Part shown: in pieces, positions 26,001-35,953 of the stretch
Layout: the number at the start of each line of letters is the position of its first letter
Numbering within the stretch: position 1 is the stretch's first letter
Origin: Planctomycetota bacterium
GTDB lineage: Bacteria; Planctomycetota; UBA1135; UBA2386
Reading direction: 5' to 3'
NCBI GenBank assembly: GCA_028281765.1
Contig: JANQJF010000111.1
Span: 83,228 to 147,227 of the forward strand
DNA length: 64,000 bases
Notes under the pieces: generated by a model
The model's input: the letters and a program-made list of their open reading frames with translations, nothing else
Database searches by the model: none
Told to the model about the DNA's origin: nothing
Program-made: the position numbers and the translations under genes

Positions 26001-26628
26001 CGACATCGGCTTCGGCGGACTCGACCACGCCCTCGCGTCGGGCCGCGACATCAACATCCTGGTGCTCGACACGGAGGTCTACTCGAACACCGGGGGCCAA
26101 ATGTCCAAGTCGACGCCACGCGCGGCCGTCGCGAAGTTCGCGGCTGCCGGCAAGCCGAACGCGAAGAAGGACATCGGCATGATCGCGATGGCGCACGACC
26201 ACGTGTACGTCGCGCAGATCGCGATGGGCGCGAGCGACAAGCAGACGGTGCGCGCGCTCGTCGAGGCGGATCGCTACCCCGGCCCGTCGCTGATCATCGC
26301 CTACAGCCACTGCATCGCGCACGGTATCCACATGGCGGACGGCATGGTGCACCAGAAGCTCGCCGTCGACTGCGGTCACTGGCCGCTCTATCGCTACGAC
26401 CCGTCGCGACAGGACCGAGGCGAGAACCCGCTGCAGCTCGACTCGCGCGCACCGCGCATTCGGTTCGAGCGCTTCGCAGAGCGGGAGTCACGGTTCCACA
26501 TGCTGACCCGCAGTCATCCGAAGACCGCCAAACGACTCCAGGCGCAGACCCAGAAGGACATCGACGCGCGCTGGAACGTGCTCCGTCAGATGGCCGAGAT
26601 GAAGTTCGACGAGGAGAAGAAGCGATGA
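23014..26628 (+). CDS. nifJ: Pyruvate:ferredoxin (flavodoxin) oxidoreductase
   Basis: A 1204-residue single-chain enzyme, the usual length for NifJ/PFOR. It interconverts pyruvate and CoA with acetyl-CoA and CO2, using thiamine diphosphate and iron-sulfur clusters. The order of domains is standard: N-terminal pyrimidine-binding domain (VIAIYPITPASPMGES), gamma domain (FGLGSDGTVGANKQTIKII), two 4Fe-4S motifs (CIQCAKCAIVCP at residue 706, CTGCELCVHVCP at 767), the proximal-cluster and TPP domain from CGGCGETPY (841), and GDGWAYDIGFGG plus EVYSNTGGQMSKST. An odd short repeat, EFRGSEFRGSDLQ, sits in the linker between the two ferredoxin motifs. The ATG overlaps no gene; its stop overlaps the next start by 4 bp. 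Confidence 0.96.
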   Translation: MATTDPSRTSETATTRTITLDANEAVARVAYRLNEVIAIYPITPASPMGESVDACSQRGLANLWGDVPSVVEMQSEAGAAGAIHGALQTGALATTFTASQGLLLMLPNMFKIAGELTAGVIHVAARSVATHALSIFGDHSDVMAVRSSGYAMLCATNPQEAQDFALIAQSAGLRGRLPVLHFFDGFRTSHEIRRVEPLDDDTYRALVDPELVEAHRARGLTPDRPVVRGTAQNPDVFFQAREAVSPYYAAFPSVVARAMERFAESTGRRYRLFDYVGHPEAERVVVLMGSGSDTARETIEHLVASGERVGGVIVRLFRPFDTRAFVDAIPKTARHVAVLDRTKEPGAPGEPLYQDVVTALAEEQPRDQRPDVIGGRYGLSSKEFTPAMLTAVFRELERDRPRNHFTVGITDDTSGSSLDWDRGMRIDTDPDVVRAVFFGLGSDGTVGANKQTIKIIGERTGDHVQGYFVYDSKKAGAVTVSHLRFGPRPIRSAYLIEDGTADFVGVHNTRFLERYEVFRHARPGATVLLNSPWEPTEVLARLPRELRQEATVKQLEIWTVDANGIAAEAGLGRRINTVMQACFFELSDVMPKDDALAAIRASIRKTYGKRGDHVVEQNLAALDASIAGLKRVPMETTSNGNAPRSPFVAADAPQFVRDVTAQILAGRGDELPVGAMPVDGTFPTGTARFEKRGIATEVPEWDRDLCIQCAKCAIVCPHAAIRLKVFEPAALENAPTEFESAEFRGSEFRGSDLQDVRTTIQVAPDDCTGCELCVHVCPAKDKSDPRHKAIDMTAVAPRLERERRNFEFFLEIPELDRTVIDPSSVRGSQMLEPLFEFSGACGGCGETPYLKLLTQLFGDRLLVANATGCSSIYGGNLPTTPWTTNAEGRGPAWSNSLFEDAAEFGLGFRLTLDEQRANATRMLQQMSRIVGDELAREILASEQHDEADYREQRVRIAELRARLKAFDSPEARHLDSVAESLVRKSTWVVGGDGWAYDIGFGGLDHALASGRDINILVLDTEVYSNTGGQMSKSTPRAAVAKFAAAGKPNAKKDIGMIAMAHDHVYVAQIAMGASDKQTVRALVEADRYPGPSLIIAYSHCIAHGIHMADGMVHQKLAVDCGHWPLYRYDPSRQDRGENPLQLDSRAPRIRFERFAERESRFHMLTRSHPKTAKRLQAQTQKDIDARWNVLRQMAEMKFDEEKKR

Positions 26629-27617
26629 CGTCACTCGCCAGCCGGTATCTCGGACTCGAACTCCGTAGCCCACTCGTCCCGTCCGCGTCCCCGCTCTCGC
26701 GGGAGCTCGACGACATCAAGACGATGGAGGACTGCGGCGCAGGCGCGATCGTCCTCTACTCTCTGTTCGAAGAGCAGATCCGCAACGACACGGCCGCGTT
26801 CTACGCGCACAAGGACCAGGGTTCGCTCAGTCACGGCGAAGCGACCGACTACTTGCCGGAGCCCGACAGCTATGCCATCGGCCCGCACGAGTACCTCGAT
26901 CACATCGCTGCCGCGAAGAGCGCGATCGACATCCCGCTGATCGCGAGCCTCAACGCCGATCACGTGGGCACGTGGGTCGAGTACGCAGATCTGTGCGCAC
27001 GCGCCGGCGCCGACGCACTCGAGCTCAACATCTACAAGCTCGCGATGGACCCGACGGAGTCGGGGACCGAAGTCGAACAGGAGTACGTCGACATCGTGCG
27101 GGAAGTCGCGAAGAGCACGAGCCTCCCGGTCACGGTCAAGATCGGCCCGTACTTCTCCTCGCTCGGACACACGTCGCGGAAGCTCGTGTCCGCAGGCGCC
27201 GCCGGACTGGTCCTCTTCAATCGGTTCTACCAGCCGGACATCGACCTCGAGGAACTCGAAGTCGTGCCGGACCTCAAGCTGTCGAACCCGTACGAGAGCC
27301 GGCTCGCGATGCGCTGGATCGCGCTGCTGTGCGGCCGCGTCGACTGCTCCCTCGCGGCGACGACCGGCGTGCAGTCCGGTCACGACGCGCTCAAGCTGAT
27401 CGCCGCGGGAGCGGACGTGATCCTGCTCGCCTCCGAGCTCATCCGTCACGGCATCGACCGCCTCGCCGCGATCGAGAGCGAGATGGTCACGTGGCTCGAA
27501 GAGAACGAGTACGAGTCGCTCGACCAACTGCGTGGCAGCATGAGTCACCGGACGTGCCCGGACCCGTCGGCGTTCGAGCGGACGAACTACATGAAGGCCC
27601 TGCTACGCTACATGTAG
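26625..27617 (+). CDS. Dihydroorotate-dehydrogenase-like flavoprotein coupled to nifJ
   Basis: A 330-residue TIM-barrel protein of the dihydroorotate dehydrogenase-like family. Visible features are LGLELRSPLVPSASPLSRE at the start, ADALELNIYKLAMDP, LPVTVKIGPYFSSLGH (Lys likely contacts FMN), GAAGLVLFNRFYQPDIDLE, and TTGVQSGHDALKLIAAGADV for phosphate binding. The catalytic base of true DHODs is not evident, and the family is often found next to nifJ, so a role linked to PFOR or to redox metabolism is more likely than pyrimidine synthesis. The ATG at 26625 overlaps the nifJ stop (ATGA). Confidence 0.85.
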   Translation: MTSLASRYLGLELRSPLVPSASPLSRELDDIKTMEDCGAGAIVLYSLFEEQIRNDTAAFYAHKDQGSLSHGEATDYLPEPDSYAIGPHEYLDHIAAAKSAIDIPLIASLNADHVGTWVEYADLCARAGADALELNIYKLAMDPTESGTEVEQEYVDIVREVAKSTSLPVTVKIGPYFSSLGHTSRKLVSAGAAGLVLFNRFYQPDIDLEELEVVPDLKLSNPYESRLAMRWIALLCGRVDCSLAATTGVQSGHDALKLIAAGADVILLASELIRHGIDRLAAIESEMVTWLEENEYESLDQLRGSMSHRTCPDPSAFERTNYMKALLRYM

Positions 27618-27693
27618 GCGCCACGACGAGCCGCCGTCACAGACGACACCGGAAGTTGAATCCGCCGGCCGACAAGACGCGAAACGCTCGTCG

Positions 27694-28338
27694 ATGAGAC
27701 TTTCCCTCCCCTCCCTCCCCTCCCTCGCCTTGCTCGCCTTGCTCGCCGCCCTCGGCGCCTGCTCGGCCTCCTCCGACGCCTCGACTCCCGACGACTCCAT
27801 GCCCGACCAGAACCCCGAAACGGTGGCTTCCGCGCCCGCCGGTGAATCCACGCCGACGGAAGCCGGCTTCTACGCCCTGCAGACCAACTCGCTCGAAGGC
27901 GAAGCATTCGATCTCGGGCAGCTCAAGGGCCGCGTATCCCTAGTCGTCAACGTCGCGAGCCGCTGCGGCTACACCCGGCAGTACGCCGGCCTGCAGAGCC
28001 TCCACGCGGAACTTCAGGACAGCGGCTTCCAGGTGCTCGGCTTCCCCTCGAACGACTTCGGCGGACAAGAGCCCGGCTCGGCCGCGGAGATCCGCGAGTT
28101 CTGCACCTCGAACTATTCGGTGGAGTTTCCGATGTTCGAGAAGGTCGCGACGAAGGGTGCCGACCAGTCACCGGTCTACGCCAAGCTCGCCGAGATGGCC
28201 GACGGCGCGACGCCGAACTGGAACTTCTGCAAGTATCTCGTCGGCAAGGACGGGCAGGTGATCGGCTTCTGGAAGTCGTCGACCGCTCCGGATTCGGCGG
28301 AGCTGCGCGCGGCGATCCGGAAGGCCCTCGACGCCTGA
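27694..28338 (+). CDS. Glutathione-peroxidase-family lipoprotein
   Basis: A 214-residue thiol peroxidase that should be membrane-anchored outside the cytoplasm: the signal peptide ends in lipobox LAALGAC, with lipidated Cys23. Residues 57-214 are the glutathione peroxidase domain. The catalytic triad is present: Cys91 in NVASRCGYTRQY (cysteine, not selenocysteine), Gln125 in FPSNDFGGQEPG, and Trp176 in PNWNFCKYLV. Cys137 in EFCTSNYSVEFPMF is the usual resolving cysteine, which suggests reduction by thioredoxin-type donors. The signal peptide is encoded by a 9-bp tandem repeat. It probably removes peroxides in the periplasm. Confidence 0.92.
   Translation: MRLSLPSLPSLALLALLAALGACSASSDASTPDDSMPDQNPETVASAPAGESTPTEAGFYALQTNSLEGEAFDLGQLKGRVSLVVNVASRCGYTRQYAGLQSLHAELQDSGFQVLGFPSNDFGGQEPGSAAEIREFCTSNYSVEFPMFEKVATKGADQSPVYAKLAEMADGATPNWNFCKYLVGKDGQVIGFWKSSTAPDSAELRAAIRKALDA
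27706..27759 (+). repeat. 9-bp tandem repeat within the signal peptide of the peroxidase gene
   Basis: Six degenerate 9-bp units run in frame: two CTCCCCTCC, two CTCGCCTTG, then CTCGCCGCC and CTCGGCGCC. They encode LPS-LPS-LAL-LAL-LAA-LGA, the hydrophobic core of the lipoprotein signal. Unit loss or gain keeps the frame and would only change the length of the core. Confidence 0.7.
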
Positions 28339-28364
28339 TCGAGCGAACACGCGACGTCACCGAC

Positions 28365-28403
28365 GAGACCCGCGTCTCATCAAGGCGGAATCCCAAATGA
28401 GAC
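28365..28403 (+). promoter_or_regulatory. Pair of mutually exclusive hairpins between two genes
   Basis: GAGAC(28365-28369) can pair with GTCTC(28374-28378) around CCGC, or the GTCTCAT at 28374-28380 can instead pair with ATGAGAC at 28397-28403. Both stems are perfect and share a strand, as in attenuators. No T-tract follows either stem. A terminator for the peroxidase gene or a leader of the DsrE gene are both possible. Confidence 0.35.
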
Positions 28404-28451
28404 GACGGGACGGCTGGGCACATCGCCCGACGACGGTCGGGCTCGACCGCC

Positions 28452-29021
28452 ATGTCAGAGACCTGCCACGTCGCACCCAACCCGGACACGGAATTCGCCG
28501 AACCACTCCGATCGTTACGCGAGCGTGTCGATCGCCAGGGCGATCCCGACGCGCTCGCGATCGTGCTGTTCAGCGGTGAGCTCGACAAGCTCCTGGCCGC
28601 GTTCGTGATCGCGACCGGCGCCGCTGCCAGCGGCATGCGCGTCTCGCTGTTTTGCACGTTTTGGGGCACGGCCGCCCTGAAGAAGGATCGCAAGCAGGCT
28701 CACGGCAAGACGATCGTCGAGCGCATGTTCGGCTGGATGCTCCCCGGAGGAGCACACCGGCAGCGCCTCTCGAAGCTCGACTTCGGCGGGTTCGGCCGCA
28801 AGCTCATGGCCCGGGAAATGCAGAAGAAGGGCATCCCCGACCTCAACGCGCTGATCGAGATCGCGAGAGAAACCGGCGTGCGCCTGCACGTCTGCGAGAT
28901 GTCGATGCACCTCATGGGCATCCGCGACGAGGAGCTCATCGACTACCCGGATCGCTCGAGCTGTGGCGTCGCACAGTTCCTCGAGATCTCGTCCCGAGCC
29001 GGAACGACCCTGTTCATCTGA
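28452..29021 (+). CDS. DsrE/DsrF-like sulfur-transfer protein
   Basis: A 189-residue protein of the DsrE/DrsH-like superfamily. The core begins at residue 33 (DALAIVLFSGELDKLLAAFV) and has AASGMRVSLFCTFWGTAAL, LDFGGFGRKLMAREM, then the conserved late segment TGVRLHVCEMSMHLMGI with Cys148, the usual sulfur-carrying position in this superfamily. Such proteins pass persulfide sulfur to or from TusA-like partners, and a TusA-like gene follows 14 bp downstream, with a hybrid kinase coupled to it. The substrate sulfur source is not visible. It is probably soluble; the hydrophobic part of residues 45-70 belongs to the fold. Confidence 0.87.
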   Translation: MSETCHVAPNPDTEFAEPLRSLRERVDRQGDPDALAIVLFSGELDKLLAAFVIATGAAASGMRVSLFCTFWGTAALKKDRKQAHGKTIVERMFGWMLPGGAHRQRLSKLDFGGFGRKLMAREMQKKGIPDLNALIEIARETGVRLHVCEMSMHLMGIRDEELIDYPDRSSCGVAQFLEISSRAGTTLFI

Positions 29022-29035
29022 TCAAGCGAGGAGCG

Positions 29036-29275
29036 ATGAAGGAATTCGACCTGAAGGGAATCCGCTGCCCCATACCGATCGTGGAGCTGAGCCGGATCGT
29101 CCAGCAGCTCGACCCGGAAGAGGAGTTCCGGGTTCTCGCGACCGATCCGGCCTTCCAACTCGACGTCGAGGCGTGGTGTCGCCGCACGGGCCACGAGCTC
29201 GTGTCGCGGAGCCAGGAGGGCGACGTGCTGTCCGCGGAGATCCGGGTCCGAACGGACGAGCCGGCACGCCGATGA
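29036..29275 (+). CDS. tusA: TusA-family sulfur carrier protein
   Basis: A 79-residue protein with the TusA fold and the defining N-terminal motif LKGIRCPIPIVELSRIV, whose Cys11 carries persulfide sulfur. The rest (FRVLATDPAFQLDVEAWCRR, GHELVSRSQE) matches the family. A GCGAGGAGC Shine-Dalgarno precedes the ATG. It follows the DsrE-like gene by 14 bp and its TGA overlaps the hybrid-kinase ATG, so the three are likely made together. Whether it serves tRNA thiolation, cofactor synthesis or sulfur oxidation cannot be told; the DsrE partner favours dissimilatory or redox sulfur handling. Confidence 0.9.
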   Translation: MKEFDLKGIRCPIPIVELSRIVQQLDPEEEFRVLATDPAFQLDVEAWCRRTGHELVSRSQEGDVLSAEIRVRTDEPARR

Positions 29276-31167
29276 ACTTCGACGCCGACCGCTTCCGGAG
29301 ACTGCGCGACGAGGTCGCGTCCCAGCTGCCGCCGGCGGAATCGGAAGGCGTGCTGTCCGAACTCGATGACCTGATCGATTCGGCGACCCGGCTCGCGCTG
29401 GAGACGGGCAAGGTCTCATCCGCGCAGGCCGATGCCCTGGTCAACTCTGCGCTGATGATGGCCGAACTCGAGGCAGCGAAGACCAGGCTCGAGGAGGAAG
29501 CGGGCCTTCGTGCACGAGCAGAGGCGATGTTTCGCTCGGTCGTGGAGGGGACCGCGCGCGGCACTGGCCAACGGTTCTTGGGGCTGTTGACCCAACACCT
29601 CGCGCACGCCGTCGGCGGGCGCTTCGCAATCGTCGGTCGCGTGCTACCACCCGAGAACGAGCGAGTTCGCGTGCTCGCTGCGTGGGCCGGAGACGGCCCT
29701 GCGGACACGTTCGAGTACGAGCTCGCCGGGTCGCCCTGCGAGCGCGCGTGCGAAGGACAAGTCTGCTTCTACGCGAACGACGTGCAGACGAAGTTCCCCG
29801 AGGACAAGCTCCTGGTGGACATGGGGGTGCATTCGTACCTCGGGACGCCACTCTTCGACGCCTCCGGGTCGCTGATCGGAATCATCGCCGTGCTGGGCGA
29901 GCGCGCGCTCGACGAGGTAGATCTCGCCAGCTCCGTGCTCGAAGTCTTCGCGGTCCGCGCCGCGGCAGAGCTGGAGCGAGCGATGTTCGACTCGGAGATG
30001 CAGGCTGCGCGGAGTTCGGCGGAGCAGGCGAGCCAGGCCAAGAGCCGATTCCTCGCCAAGATGAGTCATGAGATCCGCACCCCGCTCAACGGCGTTCTCG
30101 GAACCTCCGAGATCCTGACGGCGACCGAGCTGGACGACTCACAACGGGAACTCGTCGACATCATCCGTGACGCGGGCGGCAACCTCCTGTCGATCGTCAA
30201 CGACGTCCTGGACCTGTCGAAGGTCGAGGCTGGGAAGATCTCGATCGAGGCGGCCCCGTTCGATGTCCGAGAGCAGGCGTCGAACGTCGTGCGACTCCTG
30301 CGTCCCCGCGCGGAACAGAAGAGCCTGCAGCTCACGCTGCGGATCGACGATGATCTCCCGCCGAGGGTGCTGGGAGATGCGGCGCGCGTGCGCCAGGTCC
30401 TCACCAACTTCCTCGGTAACGCGGTGCGCTACACGGATGCCGGAGCAATCGAGGTGCGCGTGCAGCGGGACGCGACGATCTCCGACGGTGTCCGTATCGA
30501 AGTGCGGGACACCGGTCCGGGGATTCCCGAGTCGTGCCGAGAACGCATCTTCGAAAGCTTCGAGCAAGTCGCGGAGACCGCGAACGGCGCCGGCGGCACG
30601 GGGCTCGGACTGTCGATCGCTCGCCAGCTCGTCGAGATGATGCGCGGCGAACTCGGTGTCGAGAGCGAGATAGGCATCGGCAGCACGTTCTGGGCGACCA
30701 TTCCGCTGCCCTGCGTTTCCGACACGCCAGGGGCCGAAGGGCGCGACGAGGTGGCCGACCCGCCGACGCCCGAGCGCCGCTGGCCAGGCCTCCGAGTCCT
30801 GGTCGCGGAGGACAACCGTGTCAATCAACTCGTCGCGTCCCGCCTGCTCGGCGCGCTGGGCTGCGAAGTCGAACTCGTGGACGACGGCGAGGCGGCCATC
30901 GGGGCGGTGCAGAACCAAGACTTCGACATCGTGTTCATGGACAGCCAGATGCCGAAGCTCGACGGGATCGAGGCCACGAAGCGGATCCGAGCCGATGCGA
31001 GCCTCACGCATCTACCGATCGTGTCCCTGTCCGCGAACGCGTTCGCCGAGCACAAGGACACCTGCCTCGCGGTCGGTATGGACGACGCCATCGACAAGCC
31101 GGTGAGCCGCGACGACCTCGAGGCGGTCCTGGCACGATGGTGCGCCTCGCGTCAGCGGCCCGCGTGA
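29272..31167 (+). CDS. Hybrid sensor histidine kinase with GAF and receiver domains
   Basis: A 631-residue cytoplasmic kinase. Domains in order: N-terminal helical region with a coiled coil (about 1-95), GAF domain (95-235, containing SPCERACEGQVCFYANDVQ and SYLGTPLFDASG), HisKA with phospho-accepting His266 in KMSHEIRTPLNG, HATPase (NFLGNAVRYTD, VRDTGPGIPE, GGTGLGLSIARQL, about 350-480) and a C-terminal receiver with VAEDNRVN and phosphoacceptor Asp557 in FDIVFMDSQMP. There is no membrane segment, so the signal is intracellular. The GAF has three cysteines within ten residues; two are common in its subfamily. There is no separate response regulator nearby. Coupling to TusA suggests a sulfur or redox input, which is inference. 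Confidence 0.92.
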   Translation: MNFDADRFRRLRDEVASQLPPAESEGVLSELDDLIDSATRLALETGKVSSAQADALVNSALMMAELEAAKTRLEEEAGLRARAEAMFRSVVEGTARGTGQRFLGLLTQHLAHAVGGRFAIVGRVLPPENERVRVLAAWAGDGPADTFEYELAGSPCERACEGQVCFYANDVQTKFPEDKLLVDMGVHSYLGTPLFDASGSLIGIIAVLGERALDEVDLASSVLEVFAVRAAAELERAMFDSEMQAARSSAEQASQAKSRFLAKMSHEIRTPLNGVLGTSEILTATELDDSQRELVDIIRDAGGNLLSIVNDVLDLSKVEAGKISIEAAPFDVREQASNVVRLLRPRAEQKSLQLTLRIDDDLPPRVLGDAARVRQVLTNFLGNAVRYTDAGAIEVRVQRDATISDGVRIEVRDTGPGIPESCRERIFESFEQVAETANGAGGTGLGLSIARQLVEMMRGELGVESEIGIGSTFWATIPLPCVSDTPGAEGRDEVADPPTPERRWPGLRVLVAEDNRVNQLVASRLLGALGCEVELVDDGEAAIGAVQNQDFDIVFMDSQMPKLDGIEATKRIRADASLTHLPIVSLSANAFAEHKDTCLAVGMDDAIDKPVSRDDLEAVLARWCASRQRPA

Positions 31168-31425
31168 CCCCGGGGCCCAGGCGATGCCTGGAAGTTCGCC
31201 CGGCCCCACAATGGTAAAAATCCACGCGAGTTCCGCCCCCCGAGCACGTGATGCCCCCACGGCATCACCCCCGGAACCGCCGGAGGCATCGGCCGAGCGT
31301 CGTGGTGAATGCGCTGGATCGGAACCCAAGTCGATACCCTCCGGAGGTCGGGAGCCCACAGCCCTACCCGGGTGGGAATTCCCTCGCGCACCGATTCGTG
31401 TTTTGCTCTTATCCCGCCCGCTCCC
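31168..31425 (+). promoter_or_regulatory. 258-bp leader region of carB with a strong hairpin
   Basis: No gene is visible here. An 8-bp perfect stem with a 5-base loop lies at 31248-31268 (GTGATGCC / GGCATCAC). Further on come several GC-rich inverted stretches, for instance around CCTCCGGAGG and CCCGGGTGGG. The region is long for this compact genome and precedes carB, a gene often regulated in other bacteria. No known riboswitch class is recognised. Confidence 0.4.
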
Positions 31426-34722
<3,297 letters not shown>

Positions 34723-35953
34723 CTTCGCGACCACCGTTGCGAACTTCTGCCTGCGAGACTACTCCGCGCCCGAGTCGAACGTCCGAGCCTCGTTCCCCGA
34801 GACCGATCTCTGGAAGTCCGTCGTCGCCGCCGGCACCGACCCGTGGCTCGATACCGGTGACATCGAGGCCATCCACCGCCTGTGGACCAAAGAGTTTACG
34901 GCGCTGACGACGAACAACACGCTGCTCAACAAGGAGGTCCAAAAGGGCATCTACGACGAGCTCGTCCCCGAAGCGGCCAAGATGCTGCGGGAGGCCAACC
35001 CGGAGATCACCGAGCAGCAGGTCGTCCTCGAGGTCGCGTTCATCCTCAACGCGGTGCACGGCCTCAAGCTCGTCTCGCACTTCGACGCGGACGTCAGCGT
35101 CGAACTACACACCGACCTCGCGAACGATTCGGAAGCGAGCTACCAGTACGGCAAGCGCTTCGCCGCGATCGAGCCGAATCGTTTCATCGTCAAGGTTCCG
35201 CTGACCCCGGCCGGACTCGTCGCAGCGCGGCGACTCTCGGACGACGGCATCCGCATCAACTTCACGCTCGGCTTCTCCGCACGCCAGAACTACACGATCG
35301 CGAAGCTCGCGCAGCCGATTTGGTGCAACGTGTTCATGGGCCGACTCAACGCGTTCGTGAAGGACAACGGCCTCGGCGACGGCGTCAACGTCGGCGAGAA
35401 AGCGACGCTCGCGAGTCAGCGCATGCTGCGCGACTCTGGCTCGAAGACCAAGCAGATCGGCGCTTCCATCCGCAACGGTCAACAGGTCGCCGACATGATC
35501 GGCCTCGATACGCTGACGATTCCTACCGGCGCCGCCGAGGAATTCGCCGGGTCGAACCCGAACGTCAAGGACGGCACGTCGGCCGATCCGTCGGTCGACC
35601 TCGACCCGTCGGCCAACGCCAACCAGATCAACGTGTTCTGGGACGTCCCGGAGTCGTTCAAGCAGAAGGTCGACACGGTCGCGATCCAGGACTTCACGTC
35701 CGGCAACGGCGACGACATCCGCGAAGCGCTCGGCGACCTGTTCCCCACGCTGACCGACGAAGATCGCGCCCGCGTCCTCGCCGAGTCCAAGATCCCGAAG
35801 GCGACGTCGTGGCAGTCGAAGGTCGACGCCGCCGAAGCGAGCTGGGACGGCATGCTGACGGAAGCCGCGCTGCAGAGCTTCGCGGCGGACCAGAAGGATC
35901 TCGACGACCGGATTCGTCGGTTCCTCTGAGCGCCCGCGCCCATAGCACGCCCG

